Notes: generated from the letters alone by a model not told the origin. A stretch of DNA of 22,837 nt from Cochliopodium minus (GCA_024220525.1 JAMYWO010000048.1:59016-81852); one strand, 5' to 3'; positions 10,702 through 22,553 are shown, counted from the first letter of the stretch. Translations and numbers: made by a program.

Positions 10702-13700
10702 ATGATTNGTTTCGTCCACTTGGTCGATCCCTACAAGCTCAAAGAATCAATGTTCGATCTCTTGTTTCTTCATCATCATGATTCTCTCAAACTCATTTTG
10801 TTGAATGAGGTTCCCACCAGAGAAAAGAATTACAAGGTTAAAAAAGAGAACAAGCAGAAGATTTTTTCGCAGGTGGAGCTCGTGTGTAGGTGGAGGAAGA
10901 ATTTTTTGTACGAAAATCCAAAAAACCCCGTGGCAAACATTATCGGTAAAAGTTTTATTTTTTTCAAAATGATTCATAATTCTTTCAATCTTTTTGTTAT
11001 GATGATAAAATTAAAAATTAAAAATTAAAATTAAAAATTAAAAATTGAAACAATAAAAAATAAATTCAAAAAATTATTAAAATCAATATTTTCAATTTCT
11101 TAATAAAAAAAATAATTTTTTTCATTACAATATTTTCAGGTAACGATTCACGATATCAAAGTTGCGAAGCTTTCAAATGGGTTTCTTTGAAATCTGCCAA
11201 TTACAAATCATTGTCCAGCTTGCACGTCTACAACTTGGTTCCCCTCTTCCACGACAAGGCCCAGCCCATCTTCAACTACTGCGAGAAGAAGCCCATTTTC
11301 CTGCGCGAAATCCCCAATCCCTACCTCCCCTCCATCAACTTTGACTTTCAACAAACGAACGAAAACAATCTTAGCAACAGCAATACCAACAATGCAAGTG
11401 TCAACAACAGTTCTTTGTCTAATTTAACAAACAAAAGCAACGGTAACAGTAATAATAACAGTAACAGCAACATCGTGAATGTGAACAATAACAGCAATAG
11501 TAACCTCGTCAATTTGAACAACCCCATCATCAATTTGAATAACAGCGTCCCTAATCTTCCTTACACCCCTTCTCCCGTCGTCTCCAACCCTAACAACTCT
11601 TCCAGCAACATCCAGAATGTCATCAACCTCAACAACTTGAACAATTTCAGCAACAATCCCGTCAATAATAACAACAACATCATAAATTTGAATCCACGTA
11701 AATTTTTTTTACTTATTTATGATTTAATTTTATTTTTTAAAAATTTTTTATCCATTTTTAAATTTTATATTTATTTTTTAAACATTTTTTTAAAAAACAA
11801 ATTAATTTTTGATTTTTTAAAAATCATTAATAAAATAAACTTATTTTTGCAAATATTTTCTTTATCAAAAAAAAATATTTTTGTTGCAAATTTTTTTGTT
11901 TTTATTTTATTTTTCATTTTTTAATATTTTTTTTTGTTAGCTCCTCAAATTAAAAAAGAGGATAACGTCCAGCTCGAGAATCCATTCACACACACTATAG
12001 TTTTGCAACAGTCCACTCTCTTTCTCCACCAACATCACAAAGAAAATTTTGACACCAATTTCCTCAAAGAAGTCTCCGATTTCTACGAAAATAAAACTCC
12101 GTAAAAATTTTTATTCCATTTTAAAAAATAAAAATAATTTTTTAAATTTTTTACTTTTTAAAATTTTTTTTTCATTTTTTTTTATATTTTTAAATTTTTA
12201 TTTTTTACTTTTTTTTTAATATTTCTTTAAAATTATTTTTCTAAATAAAGATATTTATTTCTTCGTTATAAATCTATGAGCAAAATCATGAAAGAAAATA
12301 TCCTGAAGCAGTACCCCAGCGAAAACCAAATCCCTGCATTGAAACCCATCACGTCCATTCCTGGCGTGGGAGACACTTTCCTACCTCTTAATCTTCTCAC
12401 CAGCCCTTCCATTGAGTTTTCTACTCGTTATTTTCCTCTTCATACTCCTGAATCCATTTTATTTGGTATTATTGTATTTTATAATAAAAATTATTTTTAT
12501 TTGATTTTTATTTTTTATTCAAATAATTTTATTTTAATATTCAATTTTAAATTTTATTTTAATATTCAATTTTAAATTTTAAATTAATTTTTAATTTTTA
12601 ATTTTTATTTTTTTAATATTTTTTATTTTTATTTTATTTTTTATTTATTTTTATTTACATTTTAATATTTTTTTTTATATTTTTTTTTTATTTTTGATTT
12701 TTTGATTTTTTTATCGTTATTTCAAAATTTATCGTTTCATTTTTTGTCTCTTCAAGGTTTAAATAGCAAATCCGAAGAATTCAACAAGTTGATCATTCCA
12801 TTGACAGAGCTCCTCACACAAAAAAGCTCCCTCACATCCAGCGAAGTCAAAACAACATCCGAGTTCATCAACAAGCTCGTTACATACACCCAAACTAATG
12901 ATATTAAATTGTTTCCTCAAATCAAAAATCCTACGTAAATATTTCTCTTTTTTTATTTCGTTTTGTTCCCTATATTTTTATTTATATTTATATTTTTTGT
13001 TTTTTATATTTTTACTTTTATTTATATTTTTATTTTTTGTTTTTTTTTATTTTATTTTATTTTGAAACTTTATATTTTTATTCATTTATAAAGTTTTTTG
13101 TTTTAAATTGTTTTTTTTTTATTTTTTTTTTTTTTAGATCACGCAAAACTGCTTATCACTTTTTGTGGTGTGAATTGAGCGACTTGGTCAAATGTTACAG
13201 CCACACCGAGTCTCATGTCAACTTGGCCAGCTCCATCACCTCCCACTTCAACAATCTCCAGCCCATCTTTCTCAATCCCAATCAGCAACCTAAAAAAAAA
13301 GAAAGTATTCCTGAAAAAAGTAAAAAACTAATTATTTTATTTTATTATTTTATTATTTTTATTTTTTTAGTTTTTATTTCATTTACGATTTATTTCTGTT
13401 ATTTTATATTTTTTATTTTATTTTTTATAATATTATTCATTTTTTATTTTTTATTTCTTTATTTTTTTATTTTTTATTTCTTTATTTATTTTATATTTTT
13501 TATTTTTTATTTTAAATTTTTCATTTTTTAATTTTAATTATTTTCTGATAAAATTCATTTTTATTTTTTATTTTTAAATTTTATGATTTTTTGATTTCAT
13601 TTTTTATTTTTATTTTTTAATTTTTATTTTTGAATATTGAAAATTTGTGAATTTTTTACATTTTTTTTCCATTTTTTAAGAGCCAATGAAAAGAGATATT

Positions 13701-14223
13701 TATGAAGAGATACAAAAGTTAGAGTCTTCTCAAAACCAATACAACTATCCGAAGGACAACAACTTATCCAAAATCAAAGAAGAAGTTTACCTCCCTCTCT
13801 CCTCCAAAAAAGCTAAATATGCCCTAGTACGAAAATTATTTTTTCATTTTATTTTTAAACATTTTTCTTCATTTTTTTATTTTTTATTTTGATAATTTTT
13901 ATTTCATTTTATTTTGTTATTTTTATTTTTTGTTTTTTGTTTTTTATTTTTTATTTTTATTTTATTTTTTAATTTTTATTTTTTATTTTGAAATTTTTTT
14001 TTCAATTTTAAATTAATTGTTTTTTCTTTTTTTATTTTAGCCAAATTCTATTTTCTCAAACTATTGGGAGACCATGAAGTCACAGAACAACAATAAACTT
14101 GAGGGGAAAATTTTTGAGGGTTTGGATACCAATTTCCATCTTTACTCTGGCTCTCAGGGTGACGAGAGATTATCCAAAAAATCTAATCGAAATGAATCCA
14201 AAATAATCATTTTTGATAATTAA
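10702..14223 (+). CDS. Unrecognised Asn-rich protein, 621 aa
   Basis: No family recognised. Eight exons: 10702-10945, 11140-11697, 11941-12100, 12251-12465, 12757-12934, 13138-13319, 13681-13826, 14041-14223; all junctions are GT-AG and phase-consistent, giving an uninterrupted frame to TAA. Codon 3 contains the single ambiguous base of the window (n at 10708, codon ngt). Residues 1-147 look globular, with a Lys-rich middle (KKENKQKIF) and several Cys/Trp (LVCRWRK). Residues about 155-265 form an Asn/Ser-rich linker (repeated NSN, NNN, LNN) typical of low-complexity tracts in dictyostelids. Residues about 268-520 are again globular (HTIVLQQSTLFLHQHH, TAYHFLWCELSDLVKCYSH), and the C-terminus is charged and Ser/Asn-rich. 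There is no signal peptide or membrane segment. The exons use many C-ending codons (ccc, atc, aac, ttc), unlike neighbouring genes. Introns are almost pure T/A and up to 361 nt. Confidence 0.75.
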
Positions 14224-14297
14224 TCAAAAATTTTTTTTTATTCAATTTGAAAGGTCATTTTGTTTAAAAAAATAAACAAAAAAAAAATTTAAAAAAA

Positions 14298-16766
14298 ATG
14301 CAACTCAAATTAATTTTAGCTTTGTTTTTGTTTTTTGCATCATTTCTTTCTCAAACTATTTTGATCTCAACTTGTGCAGATTTACAAAGCATGATTGTAT
14401 TAATTAAGAAGATTTCTTTTTAATTTTTAAACATTATTCTTTTAAAAAAAAAAGACGAACAACCAAACAGTTTATTATTATTTGAATAATTCGATTGATT
14501 GCTTCAGTACAGATTTTACTACCATTGGTAATAGTTCGGTAGATTTCAAAGGTAAATTGTTAATAATTAATTTTTTCTTGTTGAGAAAATTTAAAAAAAA
14601 AGGGGTGTTGGATGGAAGAGGTTATTCAATCAACAATTTATCTATCATTAATGATAACCTAAATACCTCCGCTGGATTAATTGCAAGTGGAGTTAATTCC
14701 ACCTTAAAGAATATCTCCTTCATTGATTTTTATGTTGAATCCAATAGTGGAGGAATTTTTGGATCATGTTATAATTGTACGATTGAAAATGTTTTATTTA
14801 ATACATCCAATCCATCCACCTTCAATATTTTAAATATAACTGGAGAATCAATAAATTCAGGTTTTCTTGCAGGAAAGATATATCTTTCCACTGTTTCAGA
14901 TTCAATAATACAAAATTCTTTTGTGAATGCTTTTGTGAATTCACAAAATTATCGAGCAAATTTAGGGATTTTCTTAGGGTAAGTATTAAAACTTTCAACA
15001 AATCAATATTCAAATAGAAATTATAAAATAATTTATTTTAAAGAGAAGCAAATTATATGAATATCACCAATTGCCACAATATTGGCTTTCCAAATGATCC
15101 AAATAGAAGATTGATTATTGACCCAACTCAAGGAGCCATTGAAAGGATGGGTAAATTAGAAAAAATAATCATAAGGAAAAATAATTATACGAATCACCTT
15201 ACTATGTATGTAATATATTTGTAATTTAGAAGGGGTCCAGACATATTAAAAAGAAAAAAATTTCCCCTTATGAATCAATTTTTTATTGAATAAAGGTGGT
15301 TTAATTGGACAGTTATCAAATAGGTACCAAAATTCAATCTTCCCTAATCCATTTCATTGGACATTTATAATAAAAGTATTTTTATTTGTATCTTTAAAAG
15401 CAACATCTTTTACTCAGGCGTGAGTAATGGAGTTCTGTTTTCTACTTTACTACAAACCAGTAAATACGTTGGAGGTTTAATTGGGTTTTCGGGAGGTAAC
15501 AAGATAAGTCAATGCTATGTTAAAGAAAGTTTTCTCGTCAAATCGAATTTTTCGTCAGACTCCGATGTTGGAGGTTTGTTTGGTTTTTCGAGTTATGGTA
15601 TTCCAAAAGATTTATTTCATTTATTTTATTTTATTTCTTATAATTTTTTAGTTCCATTTAAAATATACTATTTATTAATTTAGATTCAATAACTAACTGT
15701 TACTCAAGAGCTGATGTTCATGGCAAAAAACATTAATAAATTGAAAATAATTATCCTAATTTTCCAAAAAGAATCACCATTTAAACACGGAACTAGTAAT
15801 TGTTCCAATTTCCCAATTCCTCCTACTATGATTCCTTCCACATTACTTCCTTCAACATATATTCCTCCAATGACAACAAATTTTCCTTCTACTATGATTC
15901 CCTCTCTTTCTTCTTCATCATCAGCACCTACTTCATTTTTAGCATCAACTCTCCCACCTTCCACAAATGTTCCTTCAACAACAAAGCATATAAAATGTTT
16001 GTACGAAGTCTTTGATTGTGAGAAATGTGGAATGGAAGGATTACATGTGAATGATGCTTCTCTTTTCAACATTTCTTGTGTTCCCTCCATAAACAATATT
16101 TGGTCTTATTCTTTTTCAAACAAGAACAGTTCAGAAAACACTCTCGTCATTTCAGACACTGTTTATATAAATTCTTCAAACACCATCATTCTATCTAATT
16201 TCACTCAAACTTCAAATTCCAACATCATCATTTTTTTTAACAATGATGATGATGTAAACAATAAAGACGTTTCTTTTTTCAAAGTTTCAGGATGTGTCGA
16301 ATTGAATGGGAATATCACTTTGATTTTGAATGAAAGACCCAAAAACAGTTCAACAAATGACATTTTTCTTTTCAAATACAATTGTTCTCAAACAACAACA
16401 TTTTCACAATCTCAATTAAATATGGATTCGACTTATGAAAAGAAAGAATGTGATAAAATCTCTTCAAACCTTCTCAATCAACAAAACTCACTTTCTGTTT
16501 CTCTTTCAACAACTTTGGGAGCAAATTGTAAAACAAATTTGGGATTGATTATTGGTCTTTCTGTTGGAATTCCCGTTTTGATGATTTTCATTGTTCTTCT
16601 TTCCATTTTTATTTTGAAATCTCTTTCAAAACATCAAACAGATCAGTTGGTTTCAGAAAACAACACTCAAACAAATTTCAATGATAATCAATCTCATAAA
16701 GAAAAAACAAAATGGAAAAACTTTGCAAGCAAATCAAGAATTGACAATGAAATGAACAACATTTAA
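14298..16766 (+). CDS. Beta-helix adhesin-like single-pass membrane protein
   Basis: Predicted surface protein of 645 aa. Exons: 14298-14396, 14455-14551, 14603-14978, 15044-15150, 15296-15323, 15401-15597, 15684-15722, 15772-16766. A signal peptide (MQLKLILALFLFFASFLSQT) leads into a right-handed beta-helix-type region (about 25-312). This has the GLUG-like signature seen in bacterial adhesins: NSIDCFSTDFTTIG, DFKGVLDGRGYSINNLSI, and the repeats GGLIG, VGGLIGF, ISQCYVKES, VGGLFGFSS, SITNCYSRADV. A Pro/Ser/Thr stalk (about 325-395) follows, with repeated (T/S)MIPS(T/L) words, then a Cys- and N-glycosylation-rich ectodomain. A membrane segment lies at about 571-597 (LGLIIGLSVGIPVLMIFIVL), before a 48-aa basic cytosolic tail. 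The exon 7/8 join needs a GC donor at 15723 (or a one-base change); a plain GT-AG join breaks frame. Adhesion is inferred from architecture. Confidence 0.72.
15191..15271 (+). repeat. Dispersed intronic repeat, short copy
   Basis: Occupies most of intron 4 of the adhesin gene. It starts gaatcaccttac, passes through ggtccagacatatt and ends with the 21-base word aagaaaaaaatttccccttat (shown in two parts: aagaaaaaaattt, ccccttat). The same three blocks occur in order at 4631-5112. This is the compact version, lacking about 370 nt between the last two blocks. Confidence 0.45.
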
Positions 16767-16883
16767 AAAAATCTAGAAATTAATTAAAACATTATCTTTG
16801 AATGTTTTTGAAATTTTGTTTAATTGAAATGACAAAGGCAGAAAAACAAAGAAGATTTAAAGTTTTAAAAAGAGCATTAAGTA

Positions 16884-18398
16884 TCACTTCCCCCATCTTG
16901 CAGATTTCAAGATGGATTTTCTGGCGATAGGGATAGGTTTATAATCAGGAAAATAACGAACCAAATATTTGACTTTAGTTTTAAGATCATCTCTGGTCAA
17001 ACGACAATCCTTTGCAATCAAATTAACCAAAGATCTTCTTCCTCTCTTCATCACCACGTTGACCTTATTTTTGGGGATTTGCAATTTGTTGAGGGATTCA
17101 TCCAATCTGCGGAGAAAGATGTCATCATCTTGAGGAGAAATGTATCTGAGGACGATGAACATGGATGATTTCCTGTTGAGACCCATACCAAATCTACCTG
17201 TGATCATTTTTTTTTTTTGTTAATAATTGTACAATTATTTATAAGAAAATATGAAAAACGAATTTTAAAGATAGAAAACATTAAAGAAAGATTTGAAAGT
17301 ATATGGTATCAAGGATATTGAATATTTGAAAAAAATGTTTGTCTTAATTGTATGATATTCCAAATTTATCGAGGATAAAATATTAATGTTGTATATACAG
17401 TGAATATAAGATGAATTTTTAAAGATTTTTTTACCTCTTGCATGATATCTAATTTTTTTTTGTTGTGGACCACGTGTGACCCAACCTTCCTTGACGAGAA
17501 TCCTCTCATCACTTTCCGCACCGAATCTTCTCTGGCACATCTTTCTTCCTGTCTGCAACATCTTTATGATGTAGGAGGCGGATTTCCTTTTGTTTTGGTA
17601 GGCGATATGCAAAGCAGTGCCAAGATCCAATCCGACTATTGCTTGGAGTAACAAATTTGCTTTCTTTTGTCCTTGCAATACATCTTTTTTTTTTTGAAGG
17701 AACATCATGTTAATAAAGCAAATATTGATTTATCAATATTGAAAGAAGTAAAAAATTTATCACAGTTAAATTGAAATTATATAACATAAAATATTAATTT
17801 TATTATTTTTATTGAATAGATAGATGCATTATTAAAGAATATAATGAGAATTAAAGAAAATAAATTCAAAAATTTGATTTAATTGTCAAAATTTTACCCT
17901 TTTCTTTTACTTGGACCAATTTTGGAAGATGTTCTTTATGATGGATAGGGATATCTTTGTCAGATACCATTCCAGTTTCTTTTTCACTAGTTTCAGAGGG
18001 GATTTCTTTTGATTGATTTATTTCTTCAGATGCCTTTCTTGGCTCTTCTTTTTTGATAGTTGGTTCATCAATTTCATCTTCGAATACATCAAATAAATCA
18101 AGTGATGATTTCACTCCCTTTTTATCATCATTTTTGCTGCTGTAAAAATTTTTGTTGATGCTTAAATAATTTATGTTTGATGTTATATTGTTGTTTAATT
18201 TATAAATAGGGATTCTGAAATTATTGATGCTTTGATTTTTGAAGAATATATTGCCTATAAAAAAATATATATATTTGGTTAAAATAAATATAAAATGAAA
18301 TAGAATCAAAATAAGATTTTACTTTTTGGATAGAACTTTGGTTTAAAAAATTTGGTGATCATTTTTTTTATTTTTCCCAAAATTAAAAAATTATTCAT
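16884..18398 (-). CDS. mrpl22: Mitochondrial large-subunit ribosomal protein uL22m
   Basis: Component of the mitochondrial ribosome exit-tunnel region. 331 aa in four exons: 18398-18323, 18254-17898, 17683-17435, 17197-16884, all GT-AG and in phase 1. The conserved L22 core is in exons 3 and 4: AIVGLDLGTALHIAYQNKRK, SASYIIKMLQTG, DERILVKEGWVTRGPQQKK and RYHARGRFGMGLNR, the last one made only by splicing exon 3 to exon 4. The N-terminus (MNNFLILGKIKKMITKFFKP) is Lys-rich and nearly free of acidic residues, then Asn-rich up to FYSSKND, as expected of a mitochondrial presequence. A highly acidic, Glu/Lys-rich linker (about 78-135) and a basic 90-aa C-terminal extension make it about twice the bacterial L22 length. 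Convergent with the adhesin gene (117 bp between stops). Confidence 0.9.
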
Positions 18399-18462
18399 CT
18401 TGTATACAAGAAAAGAACAGTGCCTATAATTCAAATGTAATTAATAAATTAAACTCTGAAAA

Positions 18463-18868
18463 CTAAGAATAAGAAGGATGATAATACACATCTTGTAAAT
18501 AAGGTGGCAATAGATACAAACAATAAAAAAATGCTGGAAATGTTCTTGCATCAAAAACAACAAATGTAAATAATAACGAGGTGATAATGAAAGCAGAGAT
18601 TCCCAAAGAGAATAAATTGGTGGATTTTTCAAACATCAAAATCTTGGTGATAGGGGAGATGGATGTGGATAAACCATTGAAAATAAGGAATACCTCCAAC
18701 CCACAAAAAAATCTTAGAAACGAAAGTGACAACAAAAAACCTCCTCCACAAGAGCAGAAGCAAAATGATCCCTCCGCTAAAAAGAGTAAGGAAGAGAGCT
18801 CCTCTTATTTTCTTTAAAAGATCTTTGTGCAAAAGTGGAAGGGTGAGAAGGAAGGTGAGAGGATAGAG
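18463..18868 (-). CDS. Possible small polytopic membrane protein (5' end unresolved)
   Basis: Two minus-strand frames read as hydrophobic protein and can be joined by a 58-nt GT-AG intron (18643-18700). The first, open from 18868 to 18701, gives KDLLKKIRGALFLTLFSGG and then ILLLLLWRRFFVVTFVSK. The second, 18642-18463, gives ILMFEKSTNLFSLGISAF, ITSLLFTFVVFD, and ends LPPYLQDVYYHPSYS-stop. Hydrophobic helices separated by Lys/Arg clusters look like a real membrane protein. I find no in-frame ATG or convincing upstream exon, so the start is missing from this model. A plus-strand frame (18581-18817, 78 aa, hydrophilic, starting MIMKAEIPKENK) covers the same DNA and is the main alternative; only one strand is likely to be real. 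Family not recognised. Confidence 0.35.
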
Positions 18869-19075
18869 TTAAATGGTAAAAAAAAAGAAAATTTGGAAAA
18901 AATGGAAGGGTTTTTTAAAATCCTTTTGAAAAGACAAATAAAAAATCAATTCGAATAGTTTTTTCAAAATCACAAGGACATAATAAAAAATCAAGAAGAT
19001 AGATTTGAATAATTAGTTTAATTATGATAGTTTTAAGATAGAATAGTTGTAATAGTTTAAAAGATAAAAGAAGAG

Positions 19076-22000
19076 TTAAATTAATTTGGAATCAAGATCC
19101 CTTGATATGCTGCTTTTGTAATGTTCAATGTGAGGAAAAAAAGAAGAAGAAATCAATTTTTGCAAATCAGTAATGATTGAGACTTTGTCCCACTCTATGG
19201 GATTCTCTTTATCGATCTTAAATTCATTGCGATCGCAGTCAATAAACTCCCAATACTTCAGCAAAATTTTTTTGGCTTCTTCTTTGGTTTGTTTTTTTGG
19301 CAAGAAGGAACGATTCAAAAGTTTGTTGTTCATCAGTTTCATTTTTTGAAGCACAGATTTATCGACTTCAAAATAGTGTATCATGGATTTGATCTGGATT
19401 TCATCAACCGAGTCTACATTGTCGTTGTTCTGCAACGATTCTTTCATTATTTCCAATTCTTTTGTGTATTTTTCAACTTTGTTCCCCAAAATATCTTTGA
19501 TTTCATCAATCTTTTGGAAAAGTTTTCTAAACTTTGATTCTTTTGGACCTTCAACTTTAACTTCCATTTGGGTTTTTGTTAAAGGAGAGGTGAAACTACT
19601 AAGGAATACAGATTCTATTTCCTTAAAGGAATAACCTACACGTTCTTTTTCATTTTCAATGGACATTCTACCTTCCTGGTATATCTTGCCCAATGCAAAA
19701 GAGTGAAAATGTAGATAATATTTCTCAAAGATGTAAGAAGAAATGAGAAGAGGTTTGTTTTTGAGGAATATATGATACAACAAGCGATCCAATTTATTGA
19801 TTTGAGCCATTTCCAAATTGAGTTCTTGTTGAAAAAATTTATGAAGAAGAGAAGAATCAACTTCATTAAAAGAAGACTTATTATCAAGATATAATCTGAA
19901 AAAACGATGATTGTTGAAGAGAGCATGTTGAAAATTAACGTCAAAATGAAATCTTGTTGGTTCTCTAAGATTTTCTACTTTGTTTGGGTACAAAACCACC
20001 TGCAACATCTCCAATAGAAAAGAATTATCAACAAGAAAGAGATAGTAAAAGATGTTTTCTTTGAAAAGAGGAAGGAGATGTTTATTCTCATCATTCTTTG
20101 TTCTGTTCCACATATTCACGCAGTTTTTTTCCAAAGATTGTGTAATATTTGAGTGTAAGCTTAGCTTCATTTTGAGGAGATTGTTGATGAAAGGTTTGAA
20201 ATAATCTCTGTGTTTCTGATCGATGGCATTTTCTCCTTCAATAAATTCATAAAGTTTCTTTAAATGTGCCAAGTTAGTGTTTGTTCCTTTCTTGTCCGTG
20301 ACCAGAGTGAAGTAAGATGAGACATTTTCAGGGATCAATCCTTCAGAAAATAATTCATGAAAAATAATATATATTATATCTCCAAAATATCATATCGATG
20401 TTTGATTATTTTTGACATTTCAAAAATATGTCTGATATCAGACATTTATAAGTAATTATTTCTTGAAAGAATAAAGATATTTTGTTCTTTTATTTCATTA
20501 ATAATTATAATTGTTGTAATTATGCATTATATCTTAAATTATGAATGAATATAAGGATTAAGGATTGAATAATAATAAAAATAAAAAAAGGTTACCAACT
20601 TTCTTGAGAGATGTGAAATTTTTATTGGAAGCAAGGATCTTTTTAAGAGTGTCATAAACTGAGGTTTCTTCATCAAATACTCCCCATTTATCTTCAGAGC
20701 TCTTGGCTTCAACGGAATTCCAAATCTTTCTTGATTTCATCACTAAATCAAAACCTTCTACGTCCCAACCGTAAATAATGTTATCTTCTATCTCACCAAG
20801 AGTAAACTTCAAAAGCTTAAACAACAAAATTATCCTTTTTGCATTGATGTTCTTTTTTTTGATTCCTACTCTCAACTGATTGAAAATCGTCTTTGCAATA
20901 CCTTCTCTCTTTGTTTCTTCTCTCTTTTTTTGTTCTTCTGAGATCTCCTTTGGCATTGGCTTGGTCATTTCTTCTACGTTAGTTTGTTCACCAGATTGAG
21001 AGTCTTTTTCATCCAATTGTTTTTGGTCTGTTTTCCCTTCAACAATTTGTTGATCTATCTTTACTTCCACATAGCTTTGATCGAGAAATGAGTCTTCTTC
21101 GTCTTCAAACGGGCTGTTAAATTCTTCTTCATCAAGATGTATGCTTTTCCAGTAGATTTCCTCGGGAGTTTCTTCAATGGCTTTTGAGGTCACAATTCTA
21201 GGTTCTTCAGTCCAGGAAATCCAATTTGGGTACTTTTTTTCGAAGTCTTCAATTGTCTTGATTTGTTCCTTATTAAAATATCTCTTTATATCATTTGATA
21301 GGGAGATCACCCTTGTATTCGTGGATTGGAGACGTCCAGTTATGAATTTAATATCCATCTTCCCATCTAACTCTTCGACCACTGTTTTGGAGATTTGGAC
21401 ATCATAATCAAAAGAAACGAGGCCGTTGAAGTAGATCTTCGAAGAAACAAATAGTTCCCCATCTTCTTCTTTTTTAATAGCATTCTCCACAAGAAGTTTT
21501 GGGTAGTATTTGAAGATACATTCAAGGAGTTGATTCTTGAGAGCAAAGAAGTGTATTAAAACCCCCTCAAAGTTTTTTGTTTGGGATATGCAATAGTAGA
21601 AAAGAAATTGTTCCAAGGTGAACTTAATTTGGGAAAACATTTTATCTTGAGATGGGAAATTGTGAGAGAAGCAGATGAAAAAAGGGATTGAACATTTACT
21701 TGGATCTTCAAAAAGAAAGAGCTTGTTATTTGGATCAAAAACTGAGGTTTTTCTGTAATGTTGTATAAGTAAATCAGGAAACAAGATGAAACTGAGATAA
21801 TGAAGAATAGAATGATTATCTTTGGTCCAATCATAAGGAAAGATGATTTGTTGTGAAAGATCTCTAAATTTACGAGCATCAAAAGGGATATTATCTTCTT
21901 TCATTTGAGAGAAAGAAATGTTAATCATTTCACTTGCACTACTATCATTGATTTGATTTTTCATTAGTTTTGAAAAATAAGAACTCTTATCTTCAGTGAA

Positions 22001-22501
22001 GTTGTCTATCAATATCTTGCTTTCATTTTCATGAAGAAGAATTTGTTGGGAATTATTATTGATCTTGATATTAGAGACAAATTTGGAATCAATTTTATCA
22101 ATGAATTCTAAGAGAAATTTGAGATTACTTTCATTCAAACAATCAACATTACTGATGAATAGTACTTCAAAATTTTTGTTAACAACTTTTTCTTTTTTAT
22201 TCCTGAATTCAATCCAGTATTCTTGATAATCCTCCTCTTCCATGGTTTTGATTTTAGAATATTTTGCTCTCATCAACAAATCCTCTTTGAATGATTCAAG
22301 ATTCGATATGTTATTAGTCTGGATAGAGAAGTCCACAAAGCCATAAGCATCTTTTCTTTCTGAACACGATTTCAAAAATTTGGATGATTTATGGATTTTA
22401 TTCAAATGAAAAAACTTGGTTTGAGATGTATAGATTAAATCAGTCAACAATATGGCCTGGTAATCCAAATGATCCTCTTTATCTTTGATTTTTTGATCCA
22501 T
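19076..22501 (-). CDS. Unrecognised 1056-aa protein next to the right terminal repeat
   Basis: Two exons, 22501-20596 and 20340-19076, joined across a 255-nt GT-AG phase-1 intron (KKV|GLIPENV), give one frame of 1056 aa. I do not recognise any domain. It has no signal peptide or clear membrane helix. Residues 1-440 mix charged and aromatic-rich segments (DLLIQHYRKTSVFDPNNKLF, FFICFSHNFPSQDKMF). Residues about 450-545 are very acidic and Glu/Lys/Gln-rich with low complexity (EDEEDSFLDQ, EEQKKREETKREG), probably disordered or coiled. The second exon is helical and rich in Leu, Phe, Asn and Lys, with a probable coiled coil (KIDEIKDILGNKVEKYTKEL). The start is the first Met, 52 bp from the right repeat arm. 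It is divergent from the HTH-like gene (155 bp between starts). It could be a host protein or a protein carried by a repeated element; the sequence does not decide. Confidence 0.78.
20428..20445. repeat. 18-bp perfect palindrome in intron
   Basis: atgtctgatatcagacat equals its own reverse complement. It lies in the single intron of the 1056-aa gene, just inside an AT-rich stretch. It may be a binding site or a short hairpin in the pre-mRNA. No flanking target duplication is obvious. Confidence 0.4.
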
Positions 22502-22553
22502 AAAGAAAATTTTTTATTTTTTTTTTATTTTTTTATTCAATTCCTTTAAAAAA

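Noticed and set aside
10708-10708. Ambiguous base n in codon 3 of the 621-aa protein
   Set aside because: Noted as a sequencing or scaffolding ambiguity; any base gives a sense codon (agt, cgt, ggt or tgt), so it does not affect the model.
15704-16096. Minus-strand frame of 130 codons rich in Gly, Val and Glu
   Set aside because: Antisense of the Pro/Ser/Thr stalk; its pattern simply mirrors the repeated tcc/act codons.
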